DNA of 33,975 bases from Desulfobacula sp. (GCF_030611305.1 NZ_JAUWQB010000035.1:1-33975), one strand, 5' to 3'; positions 23,395 through 33,309 are shown, counted from the stretch's first letter. Notes: generated by a model from the letters alone, not told the origin. Made by a program: numbers and translations.

Positions 23395-25898
23395 TTATTA
23401 ATAAAGAGATTAATGTGACCACCATTGAGAAGGAGATGAAACAATCCTATCTCGAATATGCAATGAGTGTCATTATCGGAAGGGCGCTTCCCGATGTTCG
23501 TGACGGACTGAAACCGGTTCACCGGCGTTCACTGTACGCCATGCAGCAAGTACGGAACGACTGGAATAAACCCTATAAGAAATCTGCCCGTATTGTCGGT
23601 GATGTGATGGGTAAGAATCATCCCCATGGTGATTCTGCTATATATGACACCATTGTCCGGATGGCTCAGCCTTTTTCGTTGCGATATATGTTGGTTGATG
23701 GTCAGGGTAACTTTGGATCGGTGGATGGTGATTCACCGGCTGCAATGAGGTATACGGAAATCAGGATGCGCAAGATTGCCCATCAGATGCTTGCCGATCT
23801 TGAAAAGGAAACCGTTGACTTTATTCCCAATTATGATGAAACTCTTAAAGAACCGTCAGTCTTACCGACTAAATTTCCTTCATTGCTGGTCAATGGCTCC
23901 TCTGGGATTGCCGTTGGAATGACAACCAATATCCCGCCGCATAACATAAAAGAGGTTATTACAGCGTTAAATCAACTGATTGATAACCCTTCAATGGACA
24001 TCGAAGATTTGATGGAATACATTCCCGGGCCTGACTTTCCAACCTATGGTCATATCTATGGCACCAAAGGAATCCATGAGGCCTATAGCACAGGGCGGGG
24101 GATTATTACTTTGCGTGCCAAGGTTGAGGTTGAGGTAAATAAAAAGAACGGTCAGGAAACCATTATTGTGACCGAGCTTCCCTACCAGGTCAACAAGGCA
24201 AAACTAGTTGAAAAAATAGCTGAACTCATGCGGGATAAGGTTATTACAGGCGCATCCTTTGTTCGGGATGAATCCGACCGTGACGGAATGAGAATTGCCA
24301 TAGGGCTTAAAAGGGACCAGATTAATGAAGTTGTGATTAATCAGCTTTATAAACATACAAACATGCAGACCAGTTTTGGAATTATCCTCCTTGCTATTGT
24401 CAATAACAGACCACAGCTTCTAACGTTAAAAGAGATCCTGAATCATTTTATCGGCCACCGCAGAAATGTCATTATCCGGAGAACAAGATTTGACTTAAGA
24501 AAGGCAGAAGAAAGAGCTCACATTTTAGAAGGCTTGAAAATTGCTCTGGATCATCTGGATGAAGCAGTGGCACTGATCCGGGCGTCACATTCCCCTGAAG
24601 AGGCCAAAAACGGGTTGATATCCACATTCAATCTTACAGCCATCCAGGCCCAGGCAATACTTGATATGCGCCTGCAAAGGCTTACAGGGCTTGAAAGGGA
24701 AAAAATTATTAGCGAATATGATGCTCTTTTAAAGGACATTGCCTGGTACAATGAAATTCTTTCAAGCGATGAAGTGGTCCTAGGGCTGATTAAGGATGAA
24801 CTGTCCGAGCTTGACGAAGAATTTGGTGACCAAAGGCGTACAATCATAGTCGAAAGTACAGCTGAAATCAGTATTGAAGACCTGATTGCCCAGGAAGATA
24901 TGGTTGTGACCGTGACCAGAAGCGGCTATATCAAGCGAAATCCGATTACTCTGTATTCAAGCCAGCACAGGGGCGGAAAAGGCAAAACCGCCATGGGAAC
25001 AAAGTCTGATGATTTTGTTGAACATCTTTTTGTTGCATCCACCCACGCCACCTTTCTGTTTATTACCAATTTTGGAAAAGTTTATCAGTCAAAGGTTTAT
25101 GAACTGCCTATGGCAGGACGCTCAAGTCTTGGGAAGGCCATTGTAAACCTGTTAAATTTTGATGAAGGTGAAAAACTTGCCACTGTGTTAACCGTTGATG
25201 CGTTTGTTGAGAATCAATATGTTGTCATGGCCACTAAAAAGGGAAGGGTGAAGAAAACCCTTCTGATGGCTTATTCAAGACGAAGATCCGGTGGTCTGAT
25301 CGGGATCAGGCTTGCAGAGGGCGATGAGTTGATTTCAGCCAGGATAACCGATGGGGATATGAATATTTTTCTTGGATCAGAAGGAGGTAAGGTGATTCGT
25401 TTCCGTGAAGGTGATGTCCGTACAACTGCAAGGGGCTCCATGGGTGTTCGCGGAATGAGAATCGATCAGGACTCAAGAGTTGTTGGAATGGAAGTCCTGG
25501 AATCTGAAGATACTCTCCTTACGGTAACCGAAAACGGATATGGAAAACGGTCTTTAATTGAGGATTATAGGATCCAGGGCCGTGGCGGGAAAGGCGTTTT
25601 TTCTATTAAGACCTCAAGGCGTAATGGTAAAATGGTCTCGTTGCTTCTTGTGGATGATAATGATGAACTCATGATGGTGACAGATAAAGGAAAGCTGATT
25701 CGAACATCCAATAAAAGCATCAATGTGATCAGCAGAAATACCCAGGGTGTTAGACTGATTAACCTGTCATCAGGTGAAAAGCTTATTGGAATCGCACGGC
25801 TCCCTGAAGAAGAAGAGGAAGAGGATCAGGAGGATATAAATCTGGAAGACCTTCCTGTGGATAAGGAGAATGGAGACGAAGAAGTCATCGACTCATAA
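23391..25898 (+). CDS. gyrA: DNA gyrase subunit A
   Basis: The 835-residue A subunit cuts and rejoins DNA with catalytic Tyr121 ([10 protein letters not shown]). The quinolone-determining loop has Ser82 and Asp86 (GDSAIYDTI), the usual susceptible residues. The C-terminal beta-pinwheel carries a GyrA box at 525-531 reading QHRGGKG (consensus QRRGGKG), which separates it from ParC. The C-terminus is a long acidic tail ([16 protein letters not shown]). The start is TTG at 23391 with GGAG eight bases upstream; it overlaps the stop of the preceding gene, and no earlier ATG exists in frame. The 3' end overlaps the radC start by 29 bases. gyrB is not in this window. Confidence 0.96.
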   Translation: MIINKEINVTTIEKEMKQSYLEYAMSVIIGRALPDVRDGLKPVHRRSLYAMQQVRNDWNKPYKKSARIVGDVMGKNHPHGDSAIYDTIVRMAQPFSLRYMLVDGQGNFGSVDGDSPAAMRYTEIRMRKIAHQMLADLEKETVDFIPNYDETLKEPSVLPTKFPSLLVNGSSGIAVGMTTNIPPHNIKEVITALNQLIDNPSMDIEDLMEYIPGPDFPTYGHIYGTKGIHEAYSTGRGIITLRAKVEVEVNKKNGQETIIVTELPYQVNKAKLVEKIAELMRDKVITGASFVRDESDRDGMRIAIGLKRDQINEVVINQLYKHTNMQTSFGIILLAIVNNRPQLLTLKEILNHFIGHRRNVIIRRTRFDLRKAEERAHILEGLKIALDHLDEAVALIRASHSPEEAKNGLISTFNLTAIQAQAILDMRLQRLTGLEREKIISEYDALLKDIAWYNEILSSDEVVLGLIKDELSELDEEFGDQRRTIIVESTAEISIEDLIAQEDMVVTVTRSGYIKRNPITLYSSQHRGGKGKTAMGTKSDDFVEHLFVASTHATFLFITNFGKVYQSKVYELPMAGRSSLGKAIVNLLNFDEGEKLATVLTVDAFVENQYVVMATKKGRVKKTLLMAYSRRRSGGLIGIRLAEGDELISARITDGDMNIFLGSEGGKVIRFREGDVRTTARGSMGVRGMRIDQDSRVVGMEVLESEDTLLTVTENGYGKRSLIEDYRIQGRGGKGVFSIKTSRRNGKMVSLLLVDDNDELMMVTDKGKLIRTSNKSINVISRNTQGVRLINLSSGEKLIGIARLPEEEEEEDQEDINLEDLPVDKENGDEEVIDS

Positions 25899-26595
25899 GG
25901 GAGAAGGACACAGAAAAAGGCTGCGGGACAAGTTTTTGGAAAGCGGCCTTCAAGGATTTCATGACTATGAAGTAATAGAGCTGCTACTTTCTCTGAACAC
26001 ACCGAGAAAGGACTGCAAACAGAGTGCAAAATTGCTTTTAAAACGGTTTAAGACGTTTCAGGCAGTTCTTTCGGCAAACCACGAATCTCTCTGTGAAATC
26101 CAAGGAGTGGGGCCGGCAAACAGTCTGGGCATTCGATTGATCAAAGAAGTGGCTGACAGATACCTTGAAGCCAGGATCATATCAAAGGATGTGGTTCAAA
26201 ATCCCAAGGACCTGATGGAGTATCTGAATCACACAATCGGACATAAAACAAAAGAAGTATTTGCCGGTATTTTCCTTGATGCCAAAAACAGGGTCCTGAC
26301 ATCTAAGATCCTTTTTACCGGAACATTGACGACCAGTTCGGTTTACCCAAGGGAAGTCATCATGAGTGCATTACAGCATAATGCCGCAGCTGTAATTTTT
26401 GCTCACAATCATCCTTCCGGAGATGCAGACCCTTCCGAAAGTGATATTCAGATCACAAGAAAACTCTTTTTTGCATTAAAATATGTGGGAATTATCTTGC
26501 ATGAGCATATGATCATTGGAAAGGAAGGTTTTTACAGTTTTGCGGCTCAGGGCCTGATATCAAAATTTAATAAAGAATTTGATGAATTTAAATGA
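25870..26595 (+). CDS. radC: RadC family protein (JAMM/MPN-domain, DNA repair-associated)
   Basis: This 241-residue protein has an N-terminal helix-hairpin-helix-like region ([33 protein letters not shown]) and a C-terminal MPN/JAMM domain. The metal site is complete: His179 and His181 ([15 protein letters not shown]), Asp192, and an upstream acidic position in FLDAKNRVL. The cellular role of RadC is still unclear, and the link to repair in E. coli was later questioned. The ATG at 25870 overlaps gyrA in another frame, and AAGGAGAATGG supplies a good ribosome binding site. It ends in ATGA overlap with the next small gene, so translation is coupled. Confidence 0.93.
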   Translation: METKKSSTHKGEGHRKRLRDKFLESGLQGFHDYEVIELLLSLNTPRKDCKQSAKLLLKRFKTFQAVLSANHESLCEIQGVGPANSLGIRLIKEVADRYLEARIISKDVVQNPKDLMEYLNHTIGHKTKEVFAGIFLDAKNRVLTSKILFTGTLTTSSVYPREVIMSALQHNAAAVIFAHNHPSGDADPSESDIQITRKLFFALKYVGIILHEHMIIGKEGFYSFAAQGLISKFNKEFDEFK

Positions 26596-26855
26596 AGAAA
26601 GAAAATGAAAAGCGAGAGTGTTTTGGTGTTCTTGAAAAAGTATTTCCCATGACCGATAAGGGGTTAAGGCAGACCCCGGATGAATGCTTTTACCATTGTT
26701 CTGTTAAAACAAAATGCCTTCAGCAGGCCATGGCCTCAAAAGAGGGTGTTAAAGTGGAAGAAGAGATTATTGAAAGGGGAACTCAATCAGGTGTCATTAA
26801 TTTTTTTGAGCGCTGGTCCCGCAAAAAACAGGTGCACAGAAAAATAAAAAAATAA
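26592..26855 (+). CDS. Small four-cysteine hypothetical protein
   Basis: This 87-residue protein starts within the radC stop (ATGA overlap) and ends 14 bases before pgk, so it is part of the gyrA-radC-pgk run. Cys10, Cys32, Cys36 and Cys43 (ECFGVLE, DECFYHCSVKTKC) could bind zinc or an iron-sulfur cluster. The C-terminus is basic (RWSRKKQVHRKIKK), consistent with nucleic-acid contact. I do not recognise a named family. Tight packing and absence of rare features support a real gene. Confidence 0.75.
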   Translation: MKKENEKRECFGVLEKVFPMTDKGLRQTPDECFYHCSVKTKCLQQAMASKEGVKVEEEIIERGTQSGVINFFERWSRKKQVHRKIKK

Positions 26856-26869
26856 TTATCAAGGAATCA

Positions 26870-28045
26870 ATGAAATCCGTAAGAGATATTGATGTGACAT
26901 CAAAGGCAGTTTTTGTCAGGGTTGATTATAATGTACCGGTTGATGAAAATTTAAATATTACAGACGATAACAGGATATTGGCAACCCTGGATCTCATCTA
27001 TTACCTGTTGGAAAGAAACGCAAAAATCATTCTGGCCTCTCACATGGGCAGACCCAATGGCAAGAGGGATCCAAAATTCAGCCTGGCGCAGGTAGCTAAA
27101 AGATTGTCACGAATTTTAGAAACCCCGGTTTTGTTTGCAGATGATTGTATCGGTGAGAACGTCTCAAAAATGGTCAGTCAACTGGATAATGGTCAGATTC
27201 TGATGTTAGAGAATTTAAGATTTCATAACGAAGAAAAAGAGAATAATGAAGCGTTTGCAAAGAAACTTGCCGATCTTTGCGATGTATATGTGAATAATGC
27301 CTTTGCTGTTTCCCACCGGGATCAGGCATCTGTTACGGGCATCCCCAAATTAGTGTCTGAATCTGTGGCGGGTTTTTTACTTGAAAAAGAAGTTCAATCG
27401 TATTACGATCTGGTTGAAAATCCTAAAAGACCCTTGGTGGCAGTAATTGGCGGCGCAAAAGTGTTCGGCAAGCTTGCCGCCCTGGAGAACATGCTAAATT
27501 TTTTTGATAAACTGATCATCGGCGGCGTTATGGCCAATACGTTCTTAAAAAGCCAGGGATTTGATACCAAGGGATCAATGATTGAAGAAGATCTTTTGGA
27601 GACAGCGGCCGGTATCGTTAAAAAGGCAAAAGAAAAAAGAGTGGATTTTCTGCTTCCCCGGGATTTGGTTTGTGCTGAAAAGTTTGACAAAGATACCCGG
27701 GTAAAAGAAGCCATGGTAGATCAGATCCCGGATCAATGGATGGCCCTGGATATTGGTCCAAAGACTGCTTTAAGATATGCCAAAGCCATCGAGGATGCAG
27801 GAACCATTGTATGGAATGGCCCCATGGGGGTTTTTGAAATGGAAAAATTTATATCAGGAACCCAGGTTATAGCGGATGCCATTGCAGATTCTTCAGCATT
27901 TTCCATTGTTGGTGGGGGAGATACCGGACTTGCTGCAAAAAAATGTAATGTTGCAGATAAGGTCAGCTATGTTTCAACAGGCGGCGGTGCTTTTTTACAT
28001 TTAATGGAGGGCAAAAAGCTCCCTGGAGTGGTTGCCCTGGAATAA
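26870..28045 (+). CDS. pgk: Phosphoglycerate kinase
   Basis: This 391-residue glycolytic enzyme transfers phosphate between 1,3-bisphosphoglycerate and ADP in the cytoplasm. Visible motifs are FVRVDYNVP near the start, LASHMGRPNGK, ENLRFHNEEKENN, FAVSHRDQASVTG, VIGGAKVFGKL and the C-terminal GGGDTGLAAKK with STGGGAFLHLMEG. The size matches bacterial Pgk. AAGGAAT lies before the ATG. It follows the small Cys-rich gene by 14 bases and precedes a hypothetical gene by 32 bases. GapA and other glycolytic genes are not nearby. Confidence 0.97.
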   Translation: MKSVRDIDVTSKAVFVRVDYNVPVDENLNITDDNRILATLDLIYYLLERNAKIILASHMGRPNGKRDPKFSLAQVAKRLSRILETPVLFADDCIGENVSKMVSQLDNGQILMLENLRFHNEEKENNEAFAKKLADLCDVYVNNAFAVSHRDQASVTGIPKLVSESVAGFLLEKEVQSYYDLVENPKRPLVAVIGGAKVFGKLAALENMLNFFDKLIIGGVMANTFLKSQGFDTKGSMIEEDLLETAAGIVKKAKEKRVDFLLPRDLVCAEKFDKDTRVKEAMVDQIPDQWMALDIGPKTALRYAKAIEDAGTIVWNGPMGVFEMEKFISGTQVIADAIADSSAFSIVGGGDTGLAAKKCNVADKVSYVSTGGGAFLHLMEGKKLPGVVALE

Positions 28046-28077
28046 AATTCCAGAATAGACGATAAGAGGAAAATAGT

Positions 28078-29133
28078 GTGGTATTCTGCAAGCACAGAGA
28101 TTGTTTAAGCCGGGAAGAAAGACTTAGAAGGTCTTACTATGAGGTGTTGCGCGATGAACTGGATCAATTTGTTTTAAGCTACTCCCTTGTGGGGTCTTAT
28201 AATAATTTTCTTCGATTACAGATGCCCTATCCGTTTGTGGAATTAAGGGAGCTTAAGCCCAGAGCACGAATTCCTTCGGTTGAGTTTGATGCACAAAATT
28301 CATTTTTAATCATTTTTTCAGAAGATTTTATCGATAAAAAACATAAGAAATACATTCGATACTTTGACGTCAATAAGACGACAAAGGATAATTTATTAAA
28401 ACATAAATATTTCCCAAATGTGGAGAATTTTAACCGAAATCTCAAATTTTTTGAGACCAGTGAATTTTTCTCATTGTTAGGATCATTGCTCCCCATTGAT
28501 TATGCCTTGTTGATTCAAAGGAACCAGCGAACAAAGGTAAGATATGCCTTAACCCATTTCCATGTAAGGATAGACTGGCCCATAGCAGAAGCGTCTGAGG
28601 ACCTTGCCAGGGAGTTAAGGTATATTTCAAAAGATCTTTATGAAAAAGGGGATAAATATGCTGAAGATATTCAAAAAAAATTCTTTGAATACTATGGTGT
28701 TCCAATTATGTCCGGAGGGAGAAGAACCGCAGCCATAGTAGCCGCCCAATACTTCAGACAGTTCCCTGGAATTACAACGATTTATGTTTCTTCCAGTGAA
28801 TCAAGAAATCTTTTACGGATTGATGAAAGAGGGGTATGCAAATCCGTCCTGGTTAAACTGCCGGACAGTGAAATAAAAAAATTGGCCGGCACGGCAGGTA
28901 TTACCCAAAACAAATTTACAAAAAATTATGTGGTTGCACGGCAGCGTAAAAATTTTATCTGTATCTTAAATGTAAAATACGATTATACCAGTCATGCATT
29001 GCCCTCAGAGGGCGGAAGACTTCGGGAGTTAAACCCGGATACGAACTGGCTGACAGTATCCCAGGAGCATATATTACCGAAACCATCTACATTAATCCAT
29101 CCACCGATTCCCTATAAAATGGTATATTTATAA
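28078..29133 (+). CDS. Hypothetical protein, 351 residues, GTG start
   Basis: I do not recognise a family. GTG at 28078 is preceded by AGAGGA at a good distance, so this start is favoured; it begins MVFCKHRDCLSREERLRRSY. The protein looks soluble and globular, with no signal peptide or membrane helix. It is rich in aromatic and basic residues, and its second half has alternating short strands and helices (VPIMSGGRRTAAIVAAQYFRQ, GITTIYVSSSES). It follows pgk by 32 bases and may be co-transcribed. Its stop overlaps the convergent acetyltransferase gene by six bases. Confidence 0.8.
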   Translation: MVFCKHRDCLSREERLRRSYYEVLRDELDQFVLSYSLVGSYNNFLRLQMPYPFVELRELKPRARIPSVEFDAQNSFLIIFSEDFIDKKHKKYIRYFDVNKTTKDNLLKHKYFPNVENFNRNLKFFETSEFFSLLGSLLPIDYALLIQRNQRTKVRYALTHFHVRIDWPIAEASEDLARELRYISKDLYEKGDKYAEDIQKKFFEYYGVPIMSGGRRTAAIVAAQYFRQFPGITTIYVSSSESRNLLRIDERGVCKSVLVKLPDSEIKKLAGTAGITQNKFTKNYVVARQRKNFICILNVKYDYTSHALPSEGGRLRELNPDTNWLTVSQEHILPKPSTLIHPPIPYKMVYL

Positions 29134-29583
29134 TTTTTTAAGCAGGGCGATTTCATCACAATTAGGAAAACTGACACAACCGATACAATCGGACCAGACC
29201 TTGATGGGAAGCTCTTTCTTATCAATGGTTGAAAATCCGAATTGTTCAAAAAAGGTCGGCCGGTAGGTGAGAGTGAAAAGATCCTTGATTTTAAAATAAA
29301 ATGCTTCCTGGATGCTTCTTTCTGTGAGCGTAGAGCCGATTCCCCGACCTGTGAAATCATGATCAACTGCAAGGGATCGGATTTCTGCCATGTCTTCCCA
29401 GCAAAATTGCAGTGCACAGCATCCGACTATTTTTTTTTGCTTGGGATCTTCAAATACCCAGAAGTCTCTTAAATGGTCGTATAGTTTGCTAAGAGGCCTT
29501 GCTAAAAGTTCACCCTTAATATTATAGAATTGAAGTAATGCATGGATGGCCGGGACATCATCAAGTATTGCTTTTCTAATCAT
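29128..29583 (-). CDS. GNAT acetyltransferase, short N-acetylglutamate synthase (ArgA) type
   Basis: This 151-residue GNAT enzyme begins MIRKAILDDVPAIHALL. It has IVGCCALQF and AEIRSLAVDHDFTGRGIGSTL, where RGIGS forms the acetyl-CoA pyrophosphate loop. The ending FFEQFGFSTIDKKELPIKVWSDCIGCVSFPNCDE resembles the stand-alone GNAT-type ArgA proteins of deltaproteobacteria, which make N-acetylglutamate for arginine synthesis. No other arginine gene is nearby, so the substrate is inferred from similarity only. It is convergent with the upstream hypothetical gene and 131 bases downstream of the U32 gene. Confidence 0.8.
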   Translation of the reverse strand: MIRKAILDDVPAIHALLQFYNIKGELLARPLSKLYDHLRDFWVFEDPKQKKIVGCCALQFCWEDMAEIRSLAVDHDFTGRGIGSTLTERSIQEAFYFKIKDLFTLTYRPTFFEQFGFSTIDKKELPIKVWSDCIGCVSFPNCDEIALLKKL

Positions 29584-29713
29584 TGCAGTCCTTTATTTTC
29601 ATCAGTGCCTTGACTGATCACGAAGATTTTGTTTTTGTTGTTCTCCCAGTATCGGGATTCGAGTATACCATTTTTGTTTTGTCCGGTATATCAAAATATT
29701 GATATGATTTATT

Positions 29714-30934
29714 TTATATTTTGCGCACAATATCATTGGGTTGACATTGAATTTCAAGCGTAAGGATAGCAAGTGTATTTGGATGGGCATTATCAATCGG
29801 GTTTTTATTAATATCAAGCAGCTCTATGATTTTTGTTCTTTTGGAGCGACCTTTTGGAGACAGAATTTCAACTATATCACCTCTGCTGAGTTTGTTTCTA
29901 ATGCCTACCGTATAACTTTGATCTTCTGTGCTGCCGATTATTTTTCCAATGAAGCTGTGGATTTTCCCCTGGTGAATGTTGTTGTAATTGGGTAGCTGTT
30001 CACCCTGTTGATTAAAATAAAAACCCGTACAATATTCCCTGTGAAAAACCTGGTAAAGCTCGGCAAGCCAATCCGGATTCGTTTCAAATGTATCCGGGTC
30101 ATCAGCATAGGAGTCAATTGCATTTCTATATGTTTTAACCACAGAAGCAAGATAGTTAATACCCTTCATTCGGCCTTCTATCTTTAATGATGTTATGTTT
30201 GCATCAATGAGATCAGGGATGTTTTCGATCATACACAAATCTTTGGAGTTAAAGATATATGAGCCTCTGTCATCTTCCATAAGCGAATGATATTCGTTGG
30301 GGCGAAGTTCTTCCACTACTGAGTATTTCCATCGGCAGGGATGGCTGCAAAGACCTCTGTTGCTATCCCTGCCGCTTAAAAAACTACTTAGCAGGCATCG
30401 TCCGGAATATGATATACACATGGCACCGTGAATGAAGGTTTCTGTTTCTATTTTTGAACCTGTAGCGATTTCTTTTATTTCGTTCAGGGATAATTCCCTT
30501 GCAAGGTTGACCCTTTTTACCCCCATGCCGTGCCAGAACCTCGCGGCATTCAGGTTGGTTGTATTGGCCTGGGTGCTTAAGTGGATATCAATATTCGGGA
30601 TAATTTTTTTTGCCAGCATAATGATGCCCGGATCGGAGATAATAATTGCATCTGGATTGAGGCGGCCGGTTTTGTGTAAAAAGCTTTCAAGTTCTTTTTG
30701 TTCATGGTTTCTTGAGTAGATATTGCAGGCAAGATAGACTTTGACGTTATGAAGGTGGGCAAAGGTAACCGCATCAAATAGTTCTGTCTGTGTAAAATTG
30801 CCGGAGAAATTTCTCAGGCTGAAATCTTTGCCTGCAAGGTAGACCGCATCTGCACCATAGTGGATGGCAATTTCAAGCTTTTCAAAATTTCCGGCAGGTG
30901 CCAGAAGCTCAGGTTTAAAGGAACGTTTTTTCAT
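29714..30934 (-). CDS. Peptidase U32 family protein (TrhP/YegQ-like)
   Basis: This 406-residue U32 protein has the signature start ELLAPAGNFEKLEIAIHYGADAVYL, the segment HLSTQANTTN, and the cysteine cluster in HGAMCISYSGRCLLSSFL and NRGLCSHPCRW expected for an iron-sulfur site. In E. coli the relative TrhP is needed for 5-hydroxyuridine formation at position 34 of tRNAs, using prephenate; other U32 proteins act on rRNA or ubiquinone. The TrhP assignment is a best guess from length and N-terminus. It lies 16 bases downstream of tRNA-Arg on the same strand. A 7-bp inverted repeat (29688-29705) after the stop has no T-run. Confidence 0.88.
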   Translation of the reverse strand: MKKRSFKPELLAPAGNFEKLEIAIHYGADAVYLAGKDFSLRNFSGNFTQTELFDAVTFAHLHNVKVYLACNIYSRNHEQKELESFLHKTGRLNPDAIIISDPGIIMLAKKIIPNIDIHLSTQANTTNLNAARFWHGMGVKRVNLARELSLNEIKEIATGSKIETETFIHGAMCISYSGRCLLSSFLSGRDSNRGLCSHPCRWKYSVVEELRPNEYHSLMEDDRGSYIFNSKDLCMIENIPDLIDANITSLKIEGRMKGINYLASVVKTYRNAIDSYADDPDTFETNPDWLAELYQVFHREYCTGFYFNQQGEQLPNYNNIHQGKIHSFIGKIIGSTEDQSYTVGIRNKLSRGDIVEILSPKGRSKRTKIIELLDINKNPIDNAHPNTLAILTLEIQCQPNDIVRKI

Positions 30935-30950
30935 ACAGCCTGCATATAAG

Positions 30951-31025
30951 TGGTGCCCCCGGCAGGAATCGAACCTGCGCTCAAGGATTAGGAATCCTAT
31001 GCTCTATCCACTGAGCTACGGGGGC
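30951..31025 (-). tRNA. tRNA-Arg(CCT)
   Basis: Read on the minus strand, acceptor arms GCCCCCG/CGGGGGC, D-stem GCTC/GAGC, anticodon loop TTCCTAA (CCT, decoding AGG) and T-arm with GGTTCGATTCC are all present. CCA is encoded. It lies five bases after the mltD stop and 16 bases before the U32 gene start, so it is probably processed from a shared transcript. Confidence 0.95.
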
Positions 31026-31030
31026 AGGGT

Positions 31031-32914
31031 TTATTCAACGATTAATTTTTGCCCGGGAAAGATTTTACTTCTTTTACTCAAACGATTCAAGACAAGGAGT
31101 CGATTTAAACTCATATTATATTTTTTTGCAATTGAAAAAGGGCTGTCCCCTGACTGAACTTTGTATGTGGAAGTCCCTTTTTTTGCAATTTTGAATTGTT
31201 CTCTTGTCAATTGTTTTTTGGATGTAATATGAAGGGTTTGACCAATGCTCAATGTGGTGCCGGATAACCTGTTTGAAGCCATGATGTTTTTTGTTGTAGT
31301 GCTAAATTTTCTGGCAATATTCCAAAGATTATCGCCGCGTCGAACAGTGTATGTGAGAGTTTGCCCCGGTGATAGCGGCTGAGATGCAAGCGCATTGATC
31401 TTTGCTCCGCTGGTCCTGCTGGGTATTTTTAATATCTTGCCGGCAATGATTCTGTGTGATCTATTGATATGGTTGGCAACCGATATAGCACGGATGGATG
31501 TTTTATACTTTTTAGCGAGTCCGGATAAAGTATCTCCTCTTCTTACGCGATGGAATACAACCATTGGCGGAGGAGAATAAGTTGTTTTAATTTTATCAAT
31601 TTTTGAAAGGAAAATTTGGGCTTTATCTTCAGGAATTTTTAATAGATAAGGTTCCGGTGGAAGCAGTGCATACCTCAGTTCCGGATTTAAATCTTTTAAT
31701 ACGGCTGTCTTCACTCCGATTTCTTTTGCAATATCTTTGAGCCTGATCTGTTTTTTGATTTCATATGTTTTAAAAGCAATGGGTAATAAGGGGGTGTTAA
31801 TTTTGATATTATATTGGTCAAGATTGTTTATAATATGGAGTGTTGCTAAAAATCTGGGAACATACCGTGCGGTTTCCCTGGGCAAATTCTGGTAAAGATC
31901 CCAGAAGTTATCAAGATAGTTTATTCTTTGTTTTCGGATGGTTCTTAACACTCTGTTCTCTCCGCAATTATATGCAGCAAGGGCTGTTGTCCAGTCTCCG
32001 AAAAGATTGTGCAGTTCTTTTAGATAACTAATGGCGGCCATGGTCGCCTTGTGAGGGTCAAGACGCTCATCAATATAATAGTTGCGGTTTAATCCGAATT
32101 TGTATCCGGTAGAAGGAATAAACTGCCATAAACCCAGAGCTCTGGCTGGGGATAAGGCTCTGATCTTAAAGCCGCTTTCAATTAATGGAAGCCATGAGAT
32201 CTCTTCGGGCAGGCCAGCTTTTTTCAATTCAGAAACTATAAAAGGCCTAAACCTTTCAGATCGTTCAAGGGATTGTATGAAGAATTTACGTTCAGGTCCG
32301 GTAAGCCTTTTTATTTCATTTTGTACGTGTTTATTCAAAATGATTGGTATTTCATTGTGTTGTCCGTTTACCACTATCTGGCGGGATGCGTAAATTTCAA
32401 GAATTCGTTTTGATATCAGGTATCGGATGTCTTCTTTTTGCTGATTGAATTCAGGATAAACCTCCGAATCGATCTCGAGTATGGAGTAATAAGCAGAGTC
32501 AAGGTTGGTTACCGCTTCTTCTAATTTGCCTTTTTCCCACATCTGCTGGGCATAATTGCAAAGTTCAAGTGCCTGGTCGATTTTTTCCCGGGCAGTGAGC
32601 TCTGATTCCTGGTTTTGTTTTTCTGATTCTTTTTCAAGGTCTGATGTTAACGAATCTGTTTGGGTGGGATTCTGCAAAGAAGAATCTGAAATAGTGATGG
32701 CCTCTGTGGTGTCATCTCGTTCTTCACGGCTGTTGATAATCAAGTCTTTTTTATTTGAATCAGGGTGATCAGAAGTGGTGTCAGATTTCAGAACATCCGA
32801 AGAAATTGTTTGCTTTTTAACATATTGATCGGAGGTATTTTTATTGTATGAGTGTTGACAGCCTGCTGTGATCCAAAAAAGTATTAAGATTATAGCAAGT
32901 TTGGTTTTAAACAT
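31031..32914 (-). CDS. mltD: Membrane-bound lytic murein transglycosylase D-like lipoprotein with three LysM domains
   Basis: This 627-residue lipoprotein has signal sequence and lipobox ITAGC (Cys19). A low-complexity, Ser/Thr/Glu-rich spacer to about 110 precedes the SLT domain at about 225-345: catalytic Glu246 (LPLIESGFK), ALGLWQFIPSTGYKFGL and ALAAYNCGENRV. Three LysM peptidoglycan-binding domains lie at about 455-498, 522-564 and 584-626 (VRRGDTL, VRRGDNL, VQSGDSP). It cleaves glycan strands to 1,6-anhydro-muropeptides and would be anchored at the outer membrane. A likely promoter lies just upstream, and tRNA-Arg follows after five bases. Confidence 0.94.
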   Translation of the reverse strand: MFKTKLAIILILFWITAGCQHSYNKNTSDQYVKKQTISSDVLKSDTTSDHPDSNKKDLIINSREERDDTTEAITISDSSLQNPTQTDSLTSDLEKESEKQNQESELTAREKIDQALELCNYAQQMWEKGKLEEAVTNLDSAYYSILEIDSEVYPEFNQQKEDIRYLISKRILEIYASRQIVVNGQHNEIPIILNKHVQNEIKRLTGPERKFFIQSLERSERFRPFIVSELKKAGLPEEISWLPLIESGFKIRALSPARALGLWQFIPSTGYKFGLNRNYYIDERLDPHKATMAAISYLKELHNLFGDWTTALAAYNCGENRVLRTIRKQRINYLDNFWDLYQNLPRETARYVPRFLATLHIINNLDQYNIKINTPLLPIAFKTYEIKKQIRLKDIAKEIGVKTAVLKDLNPELRYALLPPEPYLLKIPEDKAQIFLSKIDKIKTTYSPPPMVVFHRVRRGDTLSGLAKKYKTSIRAISVANHINRSHRIIAGKILKIPSRTSGAKINALASQPLSPGQTLTYTVRRGDNLWNIARKFSTTTKNIMASNRLSGTTLSIGQTLHITSKKQLTREQFKIAKKGTSTYKVQSGDSPFSIAKKYNMSLNRLLVLNRLSKRSKIFPGQKLIVE

Positions 32915-32931
32915 TTTATTCCTTGGTGGTT

Positions 32932-32979
32932 ACGTTAACGTTTGGTGGATTAATTATAAAATTAAGAAAAACTTGTCAA
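32932..32979 (-). promoter_or_regulatory. Predicted mltD promoter with a 10-bp palindrome downstream
   Basis: On the minus strand a perfect TTGACA (32979-32974) is followed by TATAAT (32958-32953) at a short 15-base spacing, or by TAATTA at 17. The perfect palindrome ACGTTAACGT (32932-32941) lies in the 5' leader and is flanked by two TTGGTGG repeats, which may be a regulator site. Confidence 0.5.
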
Positions 32980-33280
32980 GGATATATATGCGTCTTTTAA
33001 TCCTCATTACCAGGTTTTTAATTTTTTATAGGTGTGGTTAAAAAGAGCGGGGTTAAAAATTTCTTGTAATTTTTATTTTATTTGTATATGTTGATAAGTT
33101 ATTGAATATTGAATATTGGTGTTTTTATTTTATAAAGATTTTTCCAGGCAGCCTGTTATTTTAAATATTGGATTAGGCTTAATTCAAAGGAAAGAATAAG
33201 GGAATCAGAGGGCAGGAAGGTTTTTGGAAATCCAATTCAAATATTTTAAGTTGGTGGTTGAAAATTTGTAAAATTTAGTG
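32980..33280. other. AT-rich gene-free stretch upstream of the tRNA cluster
   Basis: No plausible coding region, RNA gene or repeat array is seen. A 7-bp GAATATT tandem (near 33104) and a distant 8-bp inverted match (33167-33174 with 33229-33236) are within chance for such AT-rich DNA. The stretch may act as an upstream element for the strong tRNA promoter. Confidence 0.5.
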
Positions 33281-33309
33281 TTGATTATCTTGTTTTGTTC
33301 TGATACTAT
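33281..33309 (+). promoter_or_regulatory. Predicted promoter of the tRNA-tuf operon
   Basis: TTGATT (33281-33286), 17 bases, then TACTAT (33304-33309) with a TGA extended -10 (TGATACTAT). The segment after it (TTCTCGGTC) holds a GC-rich discriminator typical of stable-RNA promoters under stringent control. The start would be about 40 bases before the first tRNA. Confidence 0.65.

Noticed and set aside
29688-29705. 7-bp inverted repeat after the U32 gene
   Set aside because: It is very AT-rich with a 4-base loop and no T-run on the U32 strand, so there is no support for a terminator.
30951-31025. tRNA-Arg as an attachment site for an integrated element
   Set aside because: No integrase or duplicated tRNA 3' end is seen beside it; both flanks are ordinary chromosomal genes.
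33167-33236. Distant 8-bp inverted match (ATTGGATT/AATCCAAT)
   Set aside because: It is short and widely spaced in AT-rich DNA, as expected by chance.
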